A DNA stretch of 64,000 nucleotides, taken from NCBI RefSeq assembly GCF_902167635.1, contig NZ_CABHMS010000001.1:806001-870000 (forward strand). Reading direction: 5' to 3'. Position 1 is the first letter of the stretch; every line of letters starts with the position of its first letter. Source of the stretch: Chitinophaga vietnamensis (lineage in GTDB: Bacteria; Bacteroidota; Bacteroidia; Chitinophagales; Chitinophagaceae). The notes under the pieces are model-generated. The model was given only the letters and a program-made list of their open reading frames with translations. It had not been told where the DNA came from and did no database searches. Positions 16,932-26,946 of the stretch are shown here, piece after piece. The translations under genes and the position numbers were made by a program.

Positions 16932-17688
16932 GAATAATGCCTGTATAAGTTGATGTATATTTCGCCAGTAATGCTGGTAGCGACACTACTTCTCCTACAA
17001 CGATCACGGCTGGATTGCCGATGCCTGCTGCCTGCGCCCGCAGGGAAATATCGGCTACGGTGCCCGTCACTGTTCTCGCCTGTGGCGTGGTGCCTTCCTG
17101 TATAATGCTGACAGGCGTATCTCTTTTGCCATGCGCGCAAAAGATGTCCATGATCGCTTCCAGTTTGCTCATGGCCATTAGTATCACTACGGTGGCGGTG
17201 GATTGCGCTGCCAGCGCAATATCCGCAGAGATATCACCGGAGCGGGTGGTGCCGGTGGTGATCCAGCAGCTCTCTGCCGTGCCGCGGCTGGTAAGTGGTA
17301 TCATTTGCGAGGCCGGTACCGCCAATGCGCTGCTGATGCCAGGTATAACAGCTACGCCTATACGATGTTGCGCAGCCACGGTCAATTCTTCTGTCGCCCT
17401 GCCGAAGATAAAGGGATCCCCGCCTTTCAGTCGTACTACATGGCCGTGTGTGCGCGCCATCTCTACGATAAGATCATTGATCTCCTGTTGCGATAAACTA
17501 TGACAGCCATAGCGCTTGCCCGTGAAGCGCAGCACTGCCTTGGGAGAAGCATATGTCAGCAGGGAAGGGTTCACTAAGGCATCATATAATATAACATCTG
17601 CCTGCCGGATCGCATGGATCGCTTTCAGGGTGATCAGCTCGGGATCACCGGGGCCTGCGCCAACTAAAGTGAGGAAAGGCTGCTTCAT
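16918..17688 (-). CDS. cobA: uroporphyrinogen-III C-methyltransferase
   Basis: A 256-residue SUMT that methylates uroporphyrinogen III at C2 and C7 with S-adenosylmethionine, giving precorrin-2, the precursor of siroheme. It shows the SAM site VGAGPGDPELITL, YDALVNP, RLKGGDPFIFGRATEE, a VIPGISSALA loop and PLTSRG. It is a single-domain enzyme, so the dehydrogenase/chelatase steps must lie elsewhere. It faces nirB, whose product needs siroheme, across a 156-bp shared control region. Confidence 0.95.
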   Translation of the reverse strand: MKQPFLTLVGAGPGDPELITLKAIHAIRQADVILYDALVNPSLLTYASPKAVLRFTGKRYGCHSLSQQEINDLIVEMARTHGHVVRLKGGDPFIFGRATEELTVAAQHRIGVAVIPGISSALAVPASQMIPLTSRGTAESCWITTGTTRSGDISADIALAAQSTATVVILMAMSKLEAIMDIFCAHGKRDTPVSIIQEGTTPQARTVTGTVADISLRAQAAGIGNPAVIVVGEVVSLPALLAKYTSTYTGIIHEER

Positions 17689-17844
17689 TTTATTTATATT
17701 ATAAAATAAATAATACGATATATTTTCGATTTTCTACAATGAAATTAAAACAAAAACGCTTAATTTTATAATTAAGATCATGCAGCTACCTTGAAATCAT
17801 ACTCCAAAACTGATAATATTATTATATTAATTTAATTATAATAT
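17689..17844. promoter_or_regulatory. divergent cobA / nirB control region
   Basis: This is a very AT-rich 156-bp intergenic region. It contains the symmetric site CTTAATT-TTAT-AATTAAG at 17759-17776 (7-bp arms) and a second quasi-palindrome TTATTT...AAATAA at about 17694-17711. Either could bind the Crp/Fnr protein encoded at 16245. No canonical TAnnTTTG element stands out on the nirB side. Confidence 0.5.
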
Positions 17845-20340
17845 ATGAAAATTATAGTTATTGGAAATGGCATGGTAGGATATAAATGCTGCGAAAAAAT
17901 ACGCGCGAGAACAAGCCCGGAAACAACGGAACTCATTGTTTTTGGTGAAGAGCCCCGGCCGGCATATGACCGCGTACACCTCACCTCCTGGTTCGATGGC
18001 AAAACAGCCGACGACCTGCTGCTCGCCACCCCCGAATGGTACGCACAAAATAATATACAACTGCACCTCGCCGATCCTGTGATCCGGATAGACCGCGCAA
18101 CAAAAACAGTACATTCATTTAAAGGCGTCAGCGCCCACTACGATTATCTCATATTTGCCACCGGCTCTGCCGCCTTTGTACCACCTGTACCCGGCATCGA
18201 TAAAAAAGGTGTATTCATCTACCGCACCATCGAAGACCTCGAGATGATGAAAGCCTTTGCGCCCCGCGCCCGCCGTGGCGCTGTCATTGGCGGCGGTCTC
18301 CTTGGTCTGGAAGCGGCCAAAGCCCTGCTCGATCTCGGCATCGTGGATACGCACGTGATCGAATTTGCGCCCCGCCTCATGCCCCGCCAGATAGACGATA
18401 AAGGCTCCGCCATGTTGCAGGAGAAACTGCAGCAGCTTGGCCTCAAAGTGCTCACCAGTCGCAATACACAAGCCATCCTGGGCGAGGAATATATCACCGG
18501 CCTGCAATTCACAGACGACACCATACTTCCCGCGGATATCCTGGTGATATCAGCCGGCATCAAACCGAGAGATGAACTCGCCAAAGCCGCCGGCCTCGAA
18601 ACCGGCCCCCGTGGCGGCATTGTCGTGAATGAACAAATGCAGACCGCCGATCCCTGCATCTATGCTATCGGCGAATGCGCGCTCTATAATAATATGATAT
18701 ATGGCCTCGTAGCACCCGGCTATGAAATGGCTGAAGTAGCCGCCGCACACATCGCCGGTGAAATGAAAGCGTTCACCGGCTTCGATATGAGCACCAAACT
18801 TAAACTCATTGGCGTAGATGTGGCCAGCTTCGGCGATCCTTTCACTCCCGCTGAAAGCTGCCGCAGCATTATGTTTGAAGATAAACACAAAGGCATCTAC
18901 AAACGTATTGATATCACGCCGGATGGTAAACGCCTCCTCGGCGGCATATTGATCGGCGAAGCGGAAGATTATAACATGCTGCTGCAAACAGCGAAAAATA
19001 AACTGGTATTGCCTTCCGATCCTGCCACCCTGCTCATGGGGCCTGCCCGCGAAGGCGCTACTGGCGCCGGTCTCGACGCGCTTCCCGATGAAGCCCTGAT
19101 ATGCAGTTGTGAAAGTGTGAGCAAAGGCGCCATCTGCCAGGCTGTTACCAATGGCAGCGAAACACTCGAAGAAGTGAAGAAATGCACCAAAGCCGGCACC
19201 TGCTGCGGTGGCTGCACGCCCATGGTAAAAGATATCATCAACGCCACCATGAAAGCGCAAGGCAAGTATATCCGCAATGTCATCTGTGAACACTTTGCCT
19301 ACTCACGCCAGGAAATGATCGATCTCGTGAAGATCAAGGCCCTCCATTCTTTCGACGAAGTGCTCGATCACTACGGTCATGGAGAAGGATGTGAAATTTG
19401 CAAACCGGTGATCGCTTCCATCCTCGCCAGTTTGTGGAATGATATGATCTTGCAAAAAGGCAATGACACCGCACAGGATTCCAACGACCGCTATCTTGCC
19501 AATATCCAGAAAGGCGGCACTTACTCCGTAGTGCCGCGCATCCCGGGAGGAGAGATCACGCCGGAGAAGCTCATCGTTATAGGCCAGATCGGGAAAAAGT
19601 ATCATCTCTATACCAAGATCACCGGCGGACAACGCATCGATCTTTTTGGCGCGCACCTCGTAGATCTCCCCAAAATATGGGAGGAGCTGATCGCTGCCGG
19701 CTTTGAAAGCGGCCATGCATATGGTAAAGCGCTGCGCACTGTGAAAAGTTGTGTAGGTTCTACCTGGTGCCGCTTCGGTTTGCACGACAGCGTCAGCTAT
19801 GCCATCCGCATCGAAGAACGCTACCGTGGCCTGCGCGCACCGCATAAGATCAAATCAGCCGTGTCTGGATGCATCCGGGAATGCGCAGAAGCACAGTCGA
19901 AAGACTTCGGCATCATCGCCACCGAAAAAGGCTGGAGCCTGTATGTATGCGGCAATGGCGGCTCCAAGCCGCAACATGCTATCTTGCTCGCCGCTGATCT
20001 TGACAGCGATACCTGCATCCGTTACATCGACCGTTTCCTTATGTTCTATATCAAAACCGCCGATCCGCTCACCCGCACCGCTACCTGGCTTAACAAGCTG
20101 GATGGCGGCATCGACTATCTCCGTAACGTAGTAGTGAACGATAGCCTGGGCATCGCCGCACAACTGGAAACAGAAATGCAGCAACTCGTAGACAGCTACA
20201 AATGTGAATGGAAAGAAGTGGTGGAAAACCCGGAACTGCGCAAACGTTTCTCCCATTTTATCAATGCACCGGAAGATAAAGACCCGACCGTAAAATTTGA
20301 AAACCTACGTGAGCAGAAGAAAGCGGCCGACTGGAAATAA
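17845..20340 (+). CDS. nirB: NAD(P)H-nitrite reductase large subunit
   Basis: An 831-residue enzyme that reduces nitrite to ammonium with six electrons from NAD(P)H. Order of parts: an FAD/NAD module (GNGMVG near residue 8; a GGGLLGLEAAKAL NAD loop); a BFD-like [2Fe-2S] domain beginning at Cys420/Cys422; ferredoxin-like half domains; and the siroheme/[4Fe-4S] site Cys636-x5-Cys642 with Cys676-x3-Cys680. All ligands are present. It heads the rightward operon with nirD 25 nt downstream. Cytoplasmic. Confidence 0.96.
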   Translation: MKIIVIGNGMVGYKCCEKIRARTSPETTELIVFGEEPRPAYDRVHLTSWFDGKTADDLLLATPEWYAQNNIQLHLADPVIRIDRATKTVHSFKGVSAHYDYLIFATGSAAFVPPVPGIDKKGVFIYRTIEDLEMMKAFAPRARRGAVIGGGLLGLEAAKALLDLGIVDTHVIEFAPRLMPRQIDDKGSAMLQEKLQQLGLKVLTSRNTQAILGEEYITGLQFTDDTILPADILVISAGIKPRDELAKAAGLETGPRGGIVVNEQMQTADPCIYAIGECALYNNMIYGLVAPGYEMAEVAAAHIAGEMKAFTGFDMSTKLKLIGVDVASFGDPFTPAESCRSIMFEDKHKGIYKRIDITPDGKRLLGGILIGEAEDYNMLLQTAKNKLVLPSDPATLLMGPAREGATGAGLDALPDEALICSCESVSKGAICQAVTNGSETLEEVKKCTKAGTCCGGCTPMVKDIINATMKAQGKYIRNVICEHFAYSRQEMIDLVKIKALHSFDEVLDHYGHGEGCEICKPVIASILASLWNDMILQKGNDTAQDSNDRYLANIQKGGTYSVVPRIPGGEITPEKLIVIGQIGKKYHLYTKITGGQRIDLFGAHLVDLPKIWEELIAAGFESGHAYGKALRTVKSCVGSTWCRFGLHDSVSYAIRIEERYRGLRAPHKIKSAVSGCIRECAEAQSKDFGIIATEKGWSLYVCGNGGSKPQHAILLAADLDSDTCIRYIDRFLMFYIKTADPLTRTATWLNKLDGGIDYLRNVVVNDSLGIAAQLETEMQQLVDSYKCEWKEVVENPELRKRFSHFINAPEDKDPTVKFENLREQKKAADWK

Positions 20341-20365
20341 TTTCTCTCTAAAAAATTATACTGCT

Positions 20366-20737
20366 ATGTCTATTACTTCAACAACCCACTGGTTTTTTGC
20401 CTGTAAAACAACTGATGTACCTGCTAACGGCGGCGTATGTGTGAAATATAAGGAAGAGCAGATCGCCTTGTTCTATTTTGCACGCAGGGGAGAATGGTTT
20501 GCTACGCAGAATCTTTGCCCGCACCGCCAGCAGATGGCGCTCAGCCGCGGTATGACGGGCACCGTACAGGATGAGCCAAAAGTGGCTTGCCCTTTTCACA
20601 AAAAAACTTTTTCGTTGATAGATGGCCGTTGTTTGTCCGACGAACATGAATGCGCGCTCACGGTATATCCCGTACGCATCATCGACGATCTCGTATACAT
20701 CGGTGTGAATGAAAACGCCGTAATGATAGAAGCATAA
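20366..20737 (+). CDS. nirD: nitrite reductase small subunit (Rieske-type)
   Basis: A 123-residue partner of NirB. A Rieske fold is indicated by Cys51-x-His53 (NLCPHRQQM) and Cys75-x2-His78 (ACPFHKKTF), so the [2Fe-2S] ligands are intact, unlike the NirD forms that have lost them. The ATG at 20366 is used; an upstream in-frame ATG at 20297 would overlap the end of nirB. It gives the second subunit of the assimilatory enzyme. Confidence 0.93.
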   Translation: MSITSTTHWFFACKTTDVPANGGVCVKYKEEQIALFYFARRGEWFATQNLCPHRQQMALSRGMTGTVQDEPKVACPFHKKTFSLIDGRCLSDEHECALTVYPVRIIDDLVYIGVNENAVMIEA

Positions 20738-20818
20738 AAACGAAACCCGGCAGCGGGCAGGCTGGCCGGGCTTCTGATCTTAATATGATTGGCTCACTTA
20801 AAATCAACCCGAAGGTAC

Positions 20819-22120
20819 ATGAAAAAATGGTATCATGGCGCCCTGTGGCTCCTGGTGCCGGGGCTGCTGCCATCTTTGCGCAGCCAGGCACAATTTACAC
20901 TGGGAGTGCAACTCCGCACACGATCGGAACTGCGTAACGGACAGGGCGCCCCACAAACGCAGGGAGCGGCGCCCGCTTTCTTCACCTCCCAGCGCACCCG
21001 CCTTATGGCCGGTTTCAGCGCTTATCGTATCAAGCTCGGACTAACGGTACAGGATATACGTGTTTGGGGACAGGATGCCTCCACTATCAACCGTTTTGCC
21101 ACTCCGGACAACAATGGCTTTATGCTGCACGAGGCCTGGGCAGAGATTTTGCTCACCGACACCATTGTGAAAAACAGGAGTCTGTCGGTGAAGATAGGCC
21201 GCCAGGAACTGGTGTATGACGACAGCCGCCTGCTCGGTAACCTCGACTGGCTGCAACAAGGCCGCCGTCATGACGCCGCTGTGGTGAAATATGAAAGCAG
21301 CGCCTGGACCATGCATGCCGGTTTTGCTTTCAATCAGAACAAGGAAAATGCATCCGGCACCGTGTACAATCCTGCGCCGCCCGGCAATTATCCCGCCAAT
21401 ACCAATGGCGGCAATGCTTACAAAAGCCTTGAGTTTTTGTATGTAGCCAGAAAATTCGAAACCGGTAATCTCTCCCTGCTCTTTCTCTCCGATCAATTCT
21501 CGAAATATCATATGGATAGCGTGAAGACCTGGGAAGGACCGGTGAACAGCCGCTTCACTACCGGCTTGTATTATACCGGGCAATACCAGCGCCTCTCCTA
21601 TACCGCCGCAGCCTACTACCAGGGTGGTACTAACGCGAACGGACAAACGCTCAGCGGCAGCTTGTACACCGGCTATCTGCAATATGCCCTGAGCAAGACT
21701 TTCAGCGCAGGCCTGGGCGCTGATTATACTACGCCCGATTTTGACCCGCTGTATGGCACGCCGCACAAATTCTGGGGGTATATGGATTACTATTATGTGG
21801 CCAGTCCCTTCGGAAACAAAGGTTTGCAGGATTATTATGTGAAAGCCAAACTGAAGGCCGGCAGTCGCTGCATGATCGGGGTAGATGTACACCAGTTTTA
21901 CAGCGCCGGTGATATCCCGCATATGAGCCGCAATTTTGGCACAGAGGCCGATCTCACAGCTACCTATGCACTCACCAAAGCCATCGGCTTTGAAGCGGGC
22001 TACAGCCACTATTGGAGCACCGCTGCACTGGCCAGTGTGAAGAACGTCAAAGACGCAGCCAGCAACAGCAACTGGGCCTATGTAATGGTCAACATCCATC
22101 CTGAATGGAAATTGAAGTAA
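20819..22120 (+). CDS. alginate-export-family outer-membrane porin
   Basis: A 433-residue beta-barrel with a signal peptide ending LRSQA. Many alternating aromatic strands end in a C-terminal WAYVMVNIHPEWKLK-like strand. IGRQELVYDDSRLLG, then WLQQGRRHDAA, is the hallmark of the alginate-export (AlgE-like) family. Its place between nirD and the nitrate transporter suggests it passes nitrate or nitrite through the outer membrane rather than alginate; that is inference from context. The start is the ATG at 20819, which gives the signal peptide directly. Confidence 0.82.
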   Translation: MKKWYHGALWLLVPGLLPSLRSQAQFTLGVQLRTRSELRNGQGAPQTQGAAPAFFTSQRTRLMAGFSAYRIKLGLTVQDIRVWGQDASTINRFATPDNNGFMLHEAWAEILLTDTIVKNRSLSVKIGRQELVYDDSRLLGNLDWLQQGRRHDAAVVKYESSAWTMHAGFAFNQNKENASGTVYNPAPPGNYPANTNGGNAYKSLEFLYVARKFETGNLSLLFLSDQFSKYHMDSVKTWEGPVNSRFTTGLYYTGQYQRLSYTAAAYYQGGTNANGQTLSGSLYTGYLQYALSKTFSAGLGADYTTPDFDPLYGTPHKFWGYMDYYYVASPFGNKGLQDYYVKAKLKAGSRCMIGVDVHQFYSAGDIPHMSRNFGTEADLTATYALTKAIGFEAGYSHYWSTAALASVKNVKDAASNSNWAYVMVNIHPEWKLK

Positions 22121-22135
22121 CCTAAAACTGACAAC

Positions 22136-23434
22136 ATGCCTGTTCTTGATAAAATAAAAATATTCAGCCTGGACACGGTGCAGATGCGCACCTTTCACAT
22201 CACGTGGTTAATGTTCTTCGTCTGCTTTTTCGGCTGGTTCGGCCTTGCGCCATTGATGCCTACCATCAGAACAGATCTGGGCTTGAGCAAAGCGCAGGTA
22301 GGTAATATTATCATCGCTTCGGTATCCGGCACCATCATTGCACGGCTGGCGATCGGTCGCCTCTGTGATACCTGGGGACCGCGCAAAACAGCTATCAGAT
22401 TGCTTTTGATAGGCTCCCTGCCGGTGTTCCTGGTAGGCCTGGCCAAAGACTATAGCTCCTTCCTGTTATTTCGTTTAGCCATCAGCGTGATAGGCGGTTC
22501 TTTTGTGATCACCCAGTTCCATACCTCGCTGATGTTTGCGCCGCGTATCAAAGGCACGGCCAATGCCATCACCGGCGGCTGGGGCAACCTGGGCGGCGGC
22601 GTTACCAATATGGTGATGCCGGTGATATTCGCCGCCATCGTGGGTTTCGGCTTCACGAAATCAGAAGCCTGGCGCTATGCGATGATATTACCCGGCCTGA
22701 TGATGCTCGGCGTAGCATGGTTATATTACAAGTATACGAAAGATACGCCGGAAGGTAATTTCGATGAAATAGGCCGTGGGCGCAGCAAAGGGCGGACAGA
22801 CTGGTCGGTGCTGGCCGACTGGCGCATCTGGGCGCTTACGATGGCTTACGGCATGTGCTTCGGCATGGAGATCACTTTTGATAATGTGGCGGCTTTGCAC
22901 TTTGTGGATACCTTTCATTTGTCGCAGGGCGGCGCCGGTTTCTGGGCGGGCATCTTCGGCTTCATGAACCTCTTTGCGCGCGCCCTGGGCGGCATCGTTT
23001 CCGACAAAGCAGGGGCCAGGGCAGGGATGAAAGGCAAAGGCCTGCTGCTGGCCTTCATGCTGCTCCTGGAAGGCGCAGGGCTACTTCTCTTTGCACAGGC
23101 AGGTTCGCTGCCGGTGGCCATCATCGCTATGCTGGGCTTTGCTCTCTTCCTGAAAATGGCTAATGGCGCCACTTATGGCATTGTACCTTTTATCAACGAA
23201 AGAAATACAGGGCTGGTAAGCGGAGTAGTAGGCGCTGGCGGCAACCTGGGCGGCATGTTGTTCGGTTTTCTTTTTAAGTCGGAAGAGATCACCTACGTAC
23301 AGGCGTTCACGTATATCGGCTTCACGGTGGTGGCCGTAGGGTGCATCGTATTGCTTACCCGCTTCACCGCCAGCACGTCAACGGATGAAGATGCCGTAAC
23401 ATCTGCGCCAGTGGCGGTTTCCGGATCTATGTAA
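22136..23434 (+). CDS. narK: nitrate/nitrite transporter, MFS
   Basis: A 432-residue, 12-helix major facilitator of the NarK/NasA type. The two nitrate-signature glycine motifs are visible (GGWGNLGGGVTN near residue 145 and GAGGNLGGM near 365), as is the RLAIGRLCDTWGPRK loop. It moves nitrate across the inner membrane. It lies 15 nt after the porin gene and 11 nt before the nitrate reductase gene, consistent with one operon. Confidence 0.94.
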   Translation: MPVLDKIKIFSLDTVQMRTFHITWLMFFVCFFGWFGLAPLMPTIRTDLGLSKAQVGNIIIASVSGTIIARLAIGRLCDTWGPRKTAIRLLLIGSLPVFLVGLAKDYSSFLLFRLAISVIGGSFVITQFHTSLMFAPRIKGTANAITGGWGNLGGGVTNMVMPVIFAAIVGFGFTKSEAWRYAMILPGLMMLGVAWLYYKYTKDTPEGNFDEIGRGRSKGRTDWSVLADWRIWALTMAYGMCFGMEITFDNVAALHFVDTFHLSQGGAGFWAGIFGFMNLFARALGGIVSDKAGARAGMKGKGLLLAFMLLLEGAGLLLFAQAGSLPVAIIAMLGFALFLKMANGATYGIVPFINERNTGLVSGVVGAGGNLGGMLFGFLFKSEEITYVQAFTYIGFTVVAVGCIVLLTRFTASTSTDEDAVTSAPVAVSGSM

Positions 23435-23445
23435 AAAATATTTCT

Positions 23446-26400
23446 ATGCAGTCTGTTCTCAAAACTACCTGTTGTTACTGTGGTGTGGGTTGTGGTATAC
23501 TGGTTCATAAGGACCGGCAGGGCAAGCTGCAGGTGGAAGGTGATCCTGAACATCCGGTGAACCGGGGGATGCTGTGTTCCAAAGGTATGAACCTGCATTA
23601 TACTGTGATGGATACCAGCGACAGGTTGCTGCACCCTGAAATGCGCTATCATCGCAACCTGCCACGGCAAAGGGTTTCCTGGGATCAGGCTCTGGAAAGG
23701 ACAGCCGCTGTCTTCTCTTCCATCATCAAAAAATATGGACCGGATGCGGTAGCTTTTTATGCATCAGGGCAATGCCTCACGGAAGAATATTATGTGGTGA
23801 ACAAGCTGATAAAAGGTTTTATCGGCAGTAATAATATTGATACCAATTCCCGTCTTTGCATGAGTAGCGCTGTAGCGGCGTATAAGCTGTCGCTGGGAGA
23901 AGATGCGGTACCTGGTACATATGATGATATTGAGCTGACAGATTGCATTTTCGTAGCGGGCGCTAATCCCGCCTGGTGCCATCCGATCTTGTGGCGCCGC
24001 GTGGAAGCCGCCAGGGCAGCCAATCCGCAGCTGAAGATCATCGTCAGTGATCCACGTATTACGCAAACTTGCAGCAGTGCTGATCTGCATTTACAACTCA
24101 ATCCCGGTACGGATATCGTGTTGCATCATGCTATCGGCCGCTTGCTGATTGAAAGCGGTTATACAAATGCCGCTTTTATCTCGCAACATACCGAAGGTTT
24201 TGCCCAATACCGCGAAACCGTGATGCAGCGCAGTATTGCCGAGGCGGCGGCTATCTGCGGCATAGAGGAAGAAGCCATTCAAACGGCCGCGGACTATATT
24301 GGCCAGGCCAGGAGCTTCGTGAGTTTCTGGACGATGGGGTTGAACCAAAGCGTGATCGGCGTACATAAAAATCTGAGCCTTATTAATCTCCACCTGATCA
24401 CCGGTCATATCGGTAAGCCCGGCAGCGGCCCTTTTTCCCTGACCGGCCAGCCCAATGCAATGGGTGGCCGCGAAGTAGGCGGCTTGTCGAATTTATTGCC
24501 TGCGCACCGGGTATTGAGCGATCCGGAACATCGCCGCCAGGTGCAGGCCTTCTGGGGCGGAACGGCCATCTCCGATAAACCCGGACTAAGCGCCACCGAA
24601 ATGTTCGATGCCCTGCATGATGGCCGTCTTAAAGCCATCTGGATCATGTGCACCAATCCGCTGGTAAGCCTGCCCGATGCGCGTTTCGCCGAGGCGGCCC
24701 TGCAAAAGGCGAAGTTTGTAGTAGTGCAGGAGATCTCTTCCAAACCTGAAACACTTCGTTATGCAGATGTAGTGCTGCCTGCTGCCGCCTGGACCGAAAA
24801 AGAAGGCACCATGACCAATGCCGAACGCCGCATCAGCTACCTCGGTAAAATTACGGAAGCCCCCGGCGAAGCCTTACCAGATGCGGAGATTATCTGCCGC
24901 TTCGCACAGCAGATGGGATATAACGGTTTCGGGTATACGAATATGGAAGAGATATATAAAGAGCACGTGCAGCTGACTGCCGGCACCAATATCGATATCA
25001 GCGGATTGGACTATACCATCCTCAAAGAGCGGCGTAGCGTGCAATGGCCCTTCAGGCAGCACGAAGGTACCAGCCGTTTGTTTACGGACCATCAGTTTTT
25101 TACGGGCAGCAAAAGGGCCATTATACATAGTTTCGGCGATGATAACCAGTCGGAGGCGCTTAGTCCGGAACTGCCGCTGATCCTTACTACGGGCCGTATC
25201 CGCGACCAGTGGCATACCATGAGTAAAACCGGGAAAGTGAATAAGCTGAAGCAGCATATAGCGCATGCCTTCCTGGAAATACATCCCGAAGATGCCAGGG
25301 CCAGGAGCATCGGCGCCGGCGATATTGTGAACATTACCAATGGGAGAGGAGCCGTGCGCGTGAAAGCACAGCTCAGCGACAGTATTAAAAAGGGAGTCGT
25401 ATTCCTGCCGATGCACTGGGGAAAAATTCTCCATAATGATCTGCACCGCGCCAATAATCTCACGCATAAACTACTGGATCCGATATCTAAACAACCGGAT
25501 TTCAAATATGCCGCTGTGCAGGTAGCGCGCTACCGCAAGCCAGTACAGAAGATCGTGGTGATAGGCGCCGGCGCTGGCGCTTGTGGCTTTGTGAAATCTT
25601 ATCGCGAGTGGAATAATGACGATGAGATCATCGTATTCAGCAAGGAAGACCTGCCTTTCTATAACCGGGTGATGCTGCCCGATTATATCAGTGGTACGCA
25701 ATCCTGGCGGCAACTGGTAAAGATGACCCGCACAGAGGAACAAGCCTATAATATCACGCTTCACAGAGGGCTGGCCATTGTGCATATCGACCGTTCGCGC
25801 AAGGAGGTAAGGGATAGTAACGGTAACGTACATACGTATGATATTCTTTTGCTGGCCACCGGCAGCCGTGCGGCCACCCTGCGCGAGGTGCCAGCGCTGG
25901 CGGGCATCTTCACCATGCGTACCCGCATGGATGCCGATGCCTTCAGATCGCATCTCGATCCTGCGAAAGGCAAAGTGATGATCGTAGGCGGCGGCCTGCT
26001 CGGCATTGAACTGGCCGCCTCGCTGAGAGAAATGCGTATAGACGTAGGCGTTATACAACGCACCTCCCGCCTCATGGACCGGCAGCTGGATACCCTCGGC
26101 GGCCAGCTGCTCTACGAAGAGCTCACCGATCGCGGCATTGAAATTTGCTATAACGACGAGATCGACCGCTTCGCCGGACAGGAGCGCCTCGAAGGCATAT
26201 ACCTGAAAAGTGGCCGCTATGTTGCTTGTCAGGCCGTAGTGATGTCGATCGGTACCGTACCGAATATTGAGCTGGCGCAAGCGGCCCAGCTGCCCTGCAA
26301 CCGTGGCGTGATCGTAAATGAATACCTGCAAACTGCCGACCCGGATATTTTTGCGATCGGCGAAATTGCTTCGTTCAATGGCATGTTGTACGGTATCACC

Positions 26401-26946
26401 GCCGCAGCAGAACAGCAAGCCGCCGTGGTAGCGCGTTTCCTGAATGGGGATATCAGCAGCTACTACGAGGGATCATTGATGATGAACATCCTTAAAATGC
26501 ATGGCGCCGATCTCTGTTCAATGGGAATGGTGGAAACGCCGAAGGATCCTGCATATGAGGAGATACTGTTCATCGACCGGGCAAAACGTTTCTATAAAAA
26601 ATGTATCATCCACCAGGACCGCCTCGTGGGCGCCATTCTTATCGGCGATAAAACCGAGTTCCTGGAATTTCGCGACCTGATCGCACAACGCATAGAGCTG
26701 TCGGACAAGCGCCTGCAATTGCTGCGTTCCGGCAGGAAAGGCGAGGTGGTGAAAGGCCGCCTGGTATGCTCCTGCGGCAATGTAGGGGAGGGGAATATTA
26801 TAGAGAAGATCGCAGCGGGATGCAATGAGCTGCAACAGCTGTGCCAGGCCGCTGGCGCAGGAATGGGCTGTGGCAGCTGTAAGGCGGAAGTGAAGGCGCT
26901 GCTGGAAAAAAGTATGCAAAAAGTAACACCGTTAACCATATCTTAA
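23446..26946 (+). CDS. assimilatory nitrate reductase fused to an FAD/BFD electron-transfer module
   Basis: A 1166-residue cytoplasmic fusion. Residues 1 to about 695 form a molybdopterin oxidoreductase: a [4Fe-4S] site Cys9-x2-Cys12-x3-Cys16-x27-Cys44, domains with GQPNAMGGREVGG and CTNPLVSLPD, and a C-terminal HWGKILHN region. From Lys702 an FAD/NAD(P)-type module of the NasB/NirB kind begins (VVIGAGAGACGFV; GGGLLGIELAASL). A BFD-like [2Fe-2S] domain follows with Cys1108-x-Cys1110 and Cys1142-x2-Cys1145. The fusion would join the NasC and NasB functions in one chain: NADH to FAD to FeS to molybdenum, nitrate to nitrite. It overlaps the next gene by 1 nt. Confidence 0.92.
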   Translation: MQSVLKTTCCYCGVGCGILVHKDRQGKLQVEGDPEHPVNRGMLCSKGMNLHYTVMDTSDRLLHPEMRYHRNLPRQRVSWDQALERTAAVFSSIIKKYGPDAVAFYASGQCLTEEYYVVNKLIKGFIGSNNIDTNSRLCMSSAVAAYKLSLGEDAVPGTYDDIELTDCIFVAGANPAWCHPILWRRVEAARAANPQLKIIVSDPRITQTCSSADLHLQLNPGTDIVLHHAIGRLLIESGYTNAAFISQHTEGFAQYRETVMQRSIAEAAAICGIEEEAIQTAADYIGQARSFVSFWTMGLNQSVIGVHKNLSLINLHLITGHIGKPGSGPFSLTGQPNAMGGREVGGLSNLLPAHRVLSDPEHRRQVQAFWGGTAISDKPGLSATEMFDALHDGRLKAIWIMCTNPLVSLPDARFAEAALQKAKFVVVQEISSKPETLRYADVVLPAAAWTEKEGTMTNAERRISYLGKITEAPGEALPDAEIICRFAQQMGYNGFGYTNMEEIYKEHVQLTAGTNIDISGLDYTILKERRSVQWPFRQHEGTSRLFTDHQFFTGSKRAIIHSFGDDNQSEALSPELPLILTTGRIRDQWHTMSKTGKVNKLKQHIAHAFLEIHPEDARARSIGAGDIVNITNGRGAVRVKAQLSDSIKKGVVFLPMHWGKILHNDLHRANNLTHKLLDPISKQPDFKYAAVQVARYRKPVQKIVVIGAGAGACGFVKSYREWNNDDEIIVFSKEDLPFYNRVMLPDYISGTQSWRQLVKMTRTEEQAYNITLHRGLAIVHIDRSRKEVRDSNGNVHTYDILLLATGSRAATLREVPALAGIFTMRTRMDADAFRSHLDPAKGKVMIVGGGLLGIELAASLREMRIDVGVIQRTSRLMDRQLDTLGGQLLYEELTDRGIEICYNDEIDRFAGQERLEGIYLKSGRYVACQAVVMSIGTVPNIELAQAAQLPCNRGVIVNEYLQTADPDIFAIGEIASFNGMLYGITAAAEQQAAVVARFLNGDISSYYEGSLMMNILKMHGADLCSMGMVETPKDPAYEEILFIDRAKRFYKKCIIHQDRLVGAILIGDKTEFLEFRDLIAQRIELSDKRLQLLRSGRKGEVVKGRLVCSCGNVGEGNIIEKIAAGCNELQQLCQAAGAGMGCGSCKAEVKALLEKSMQKVTPLTIS

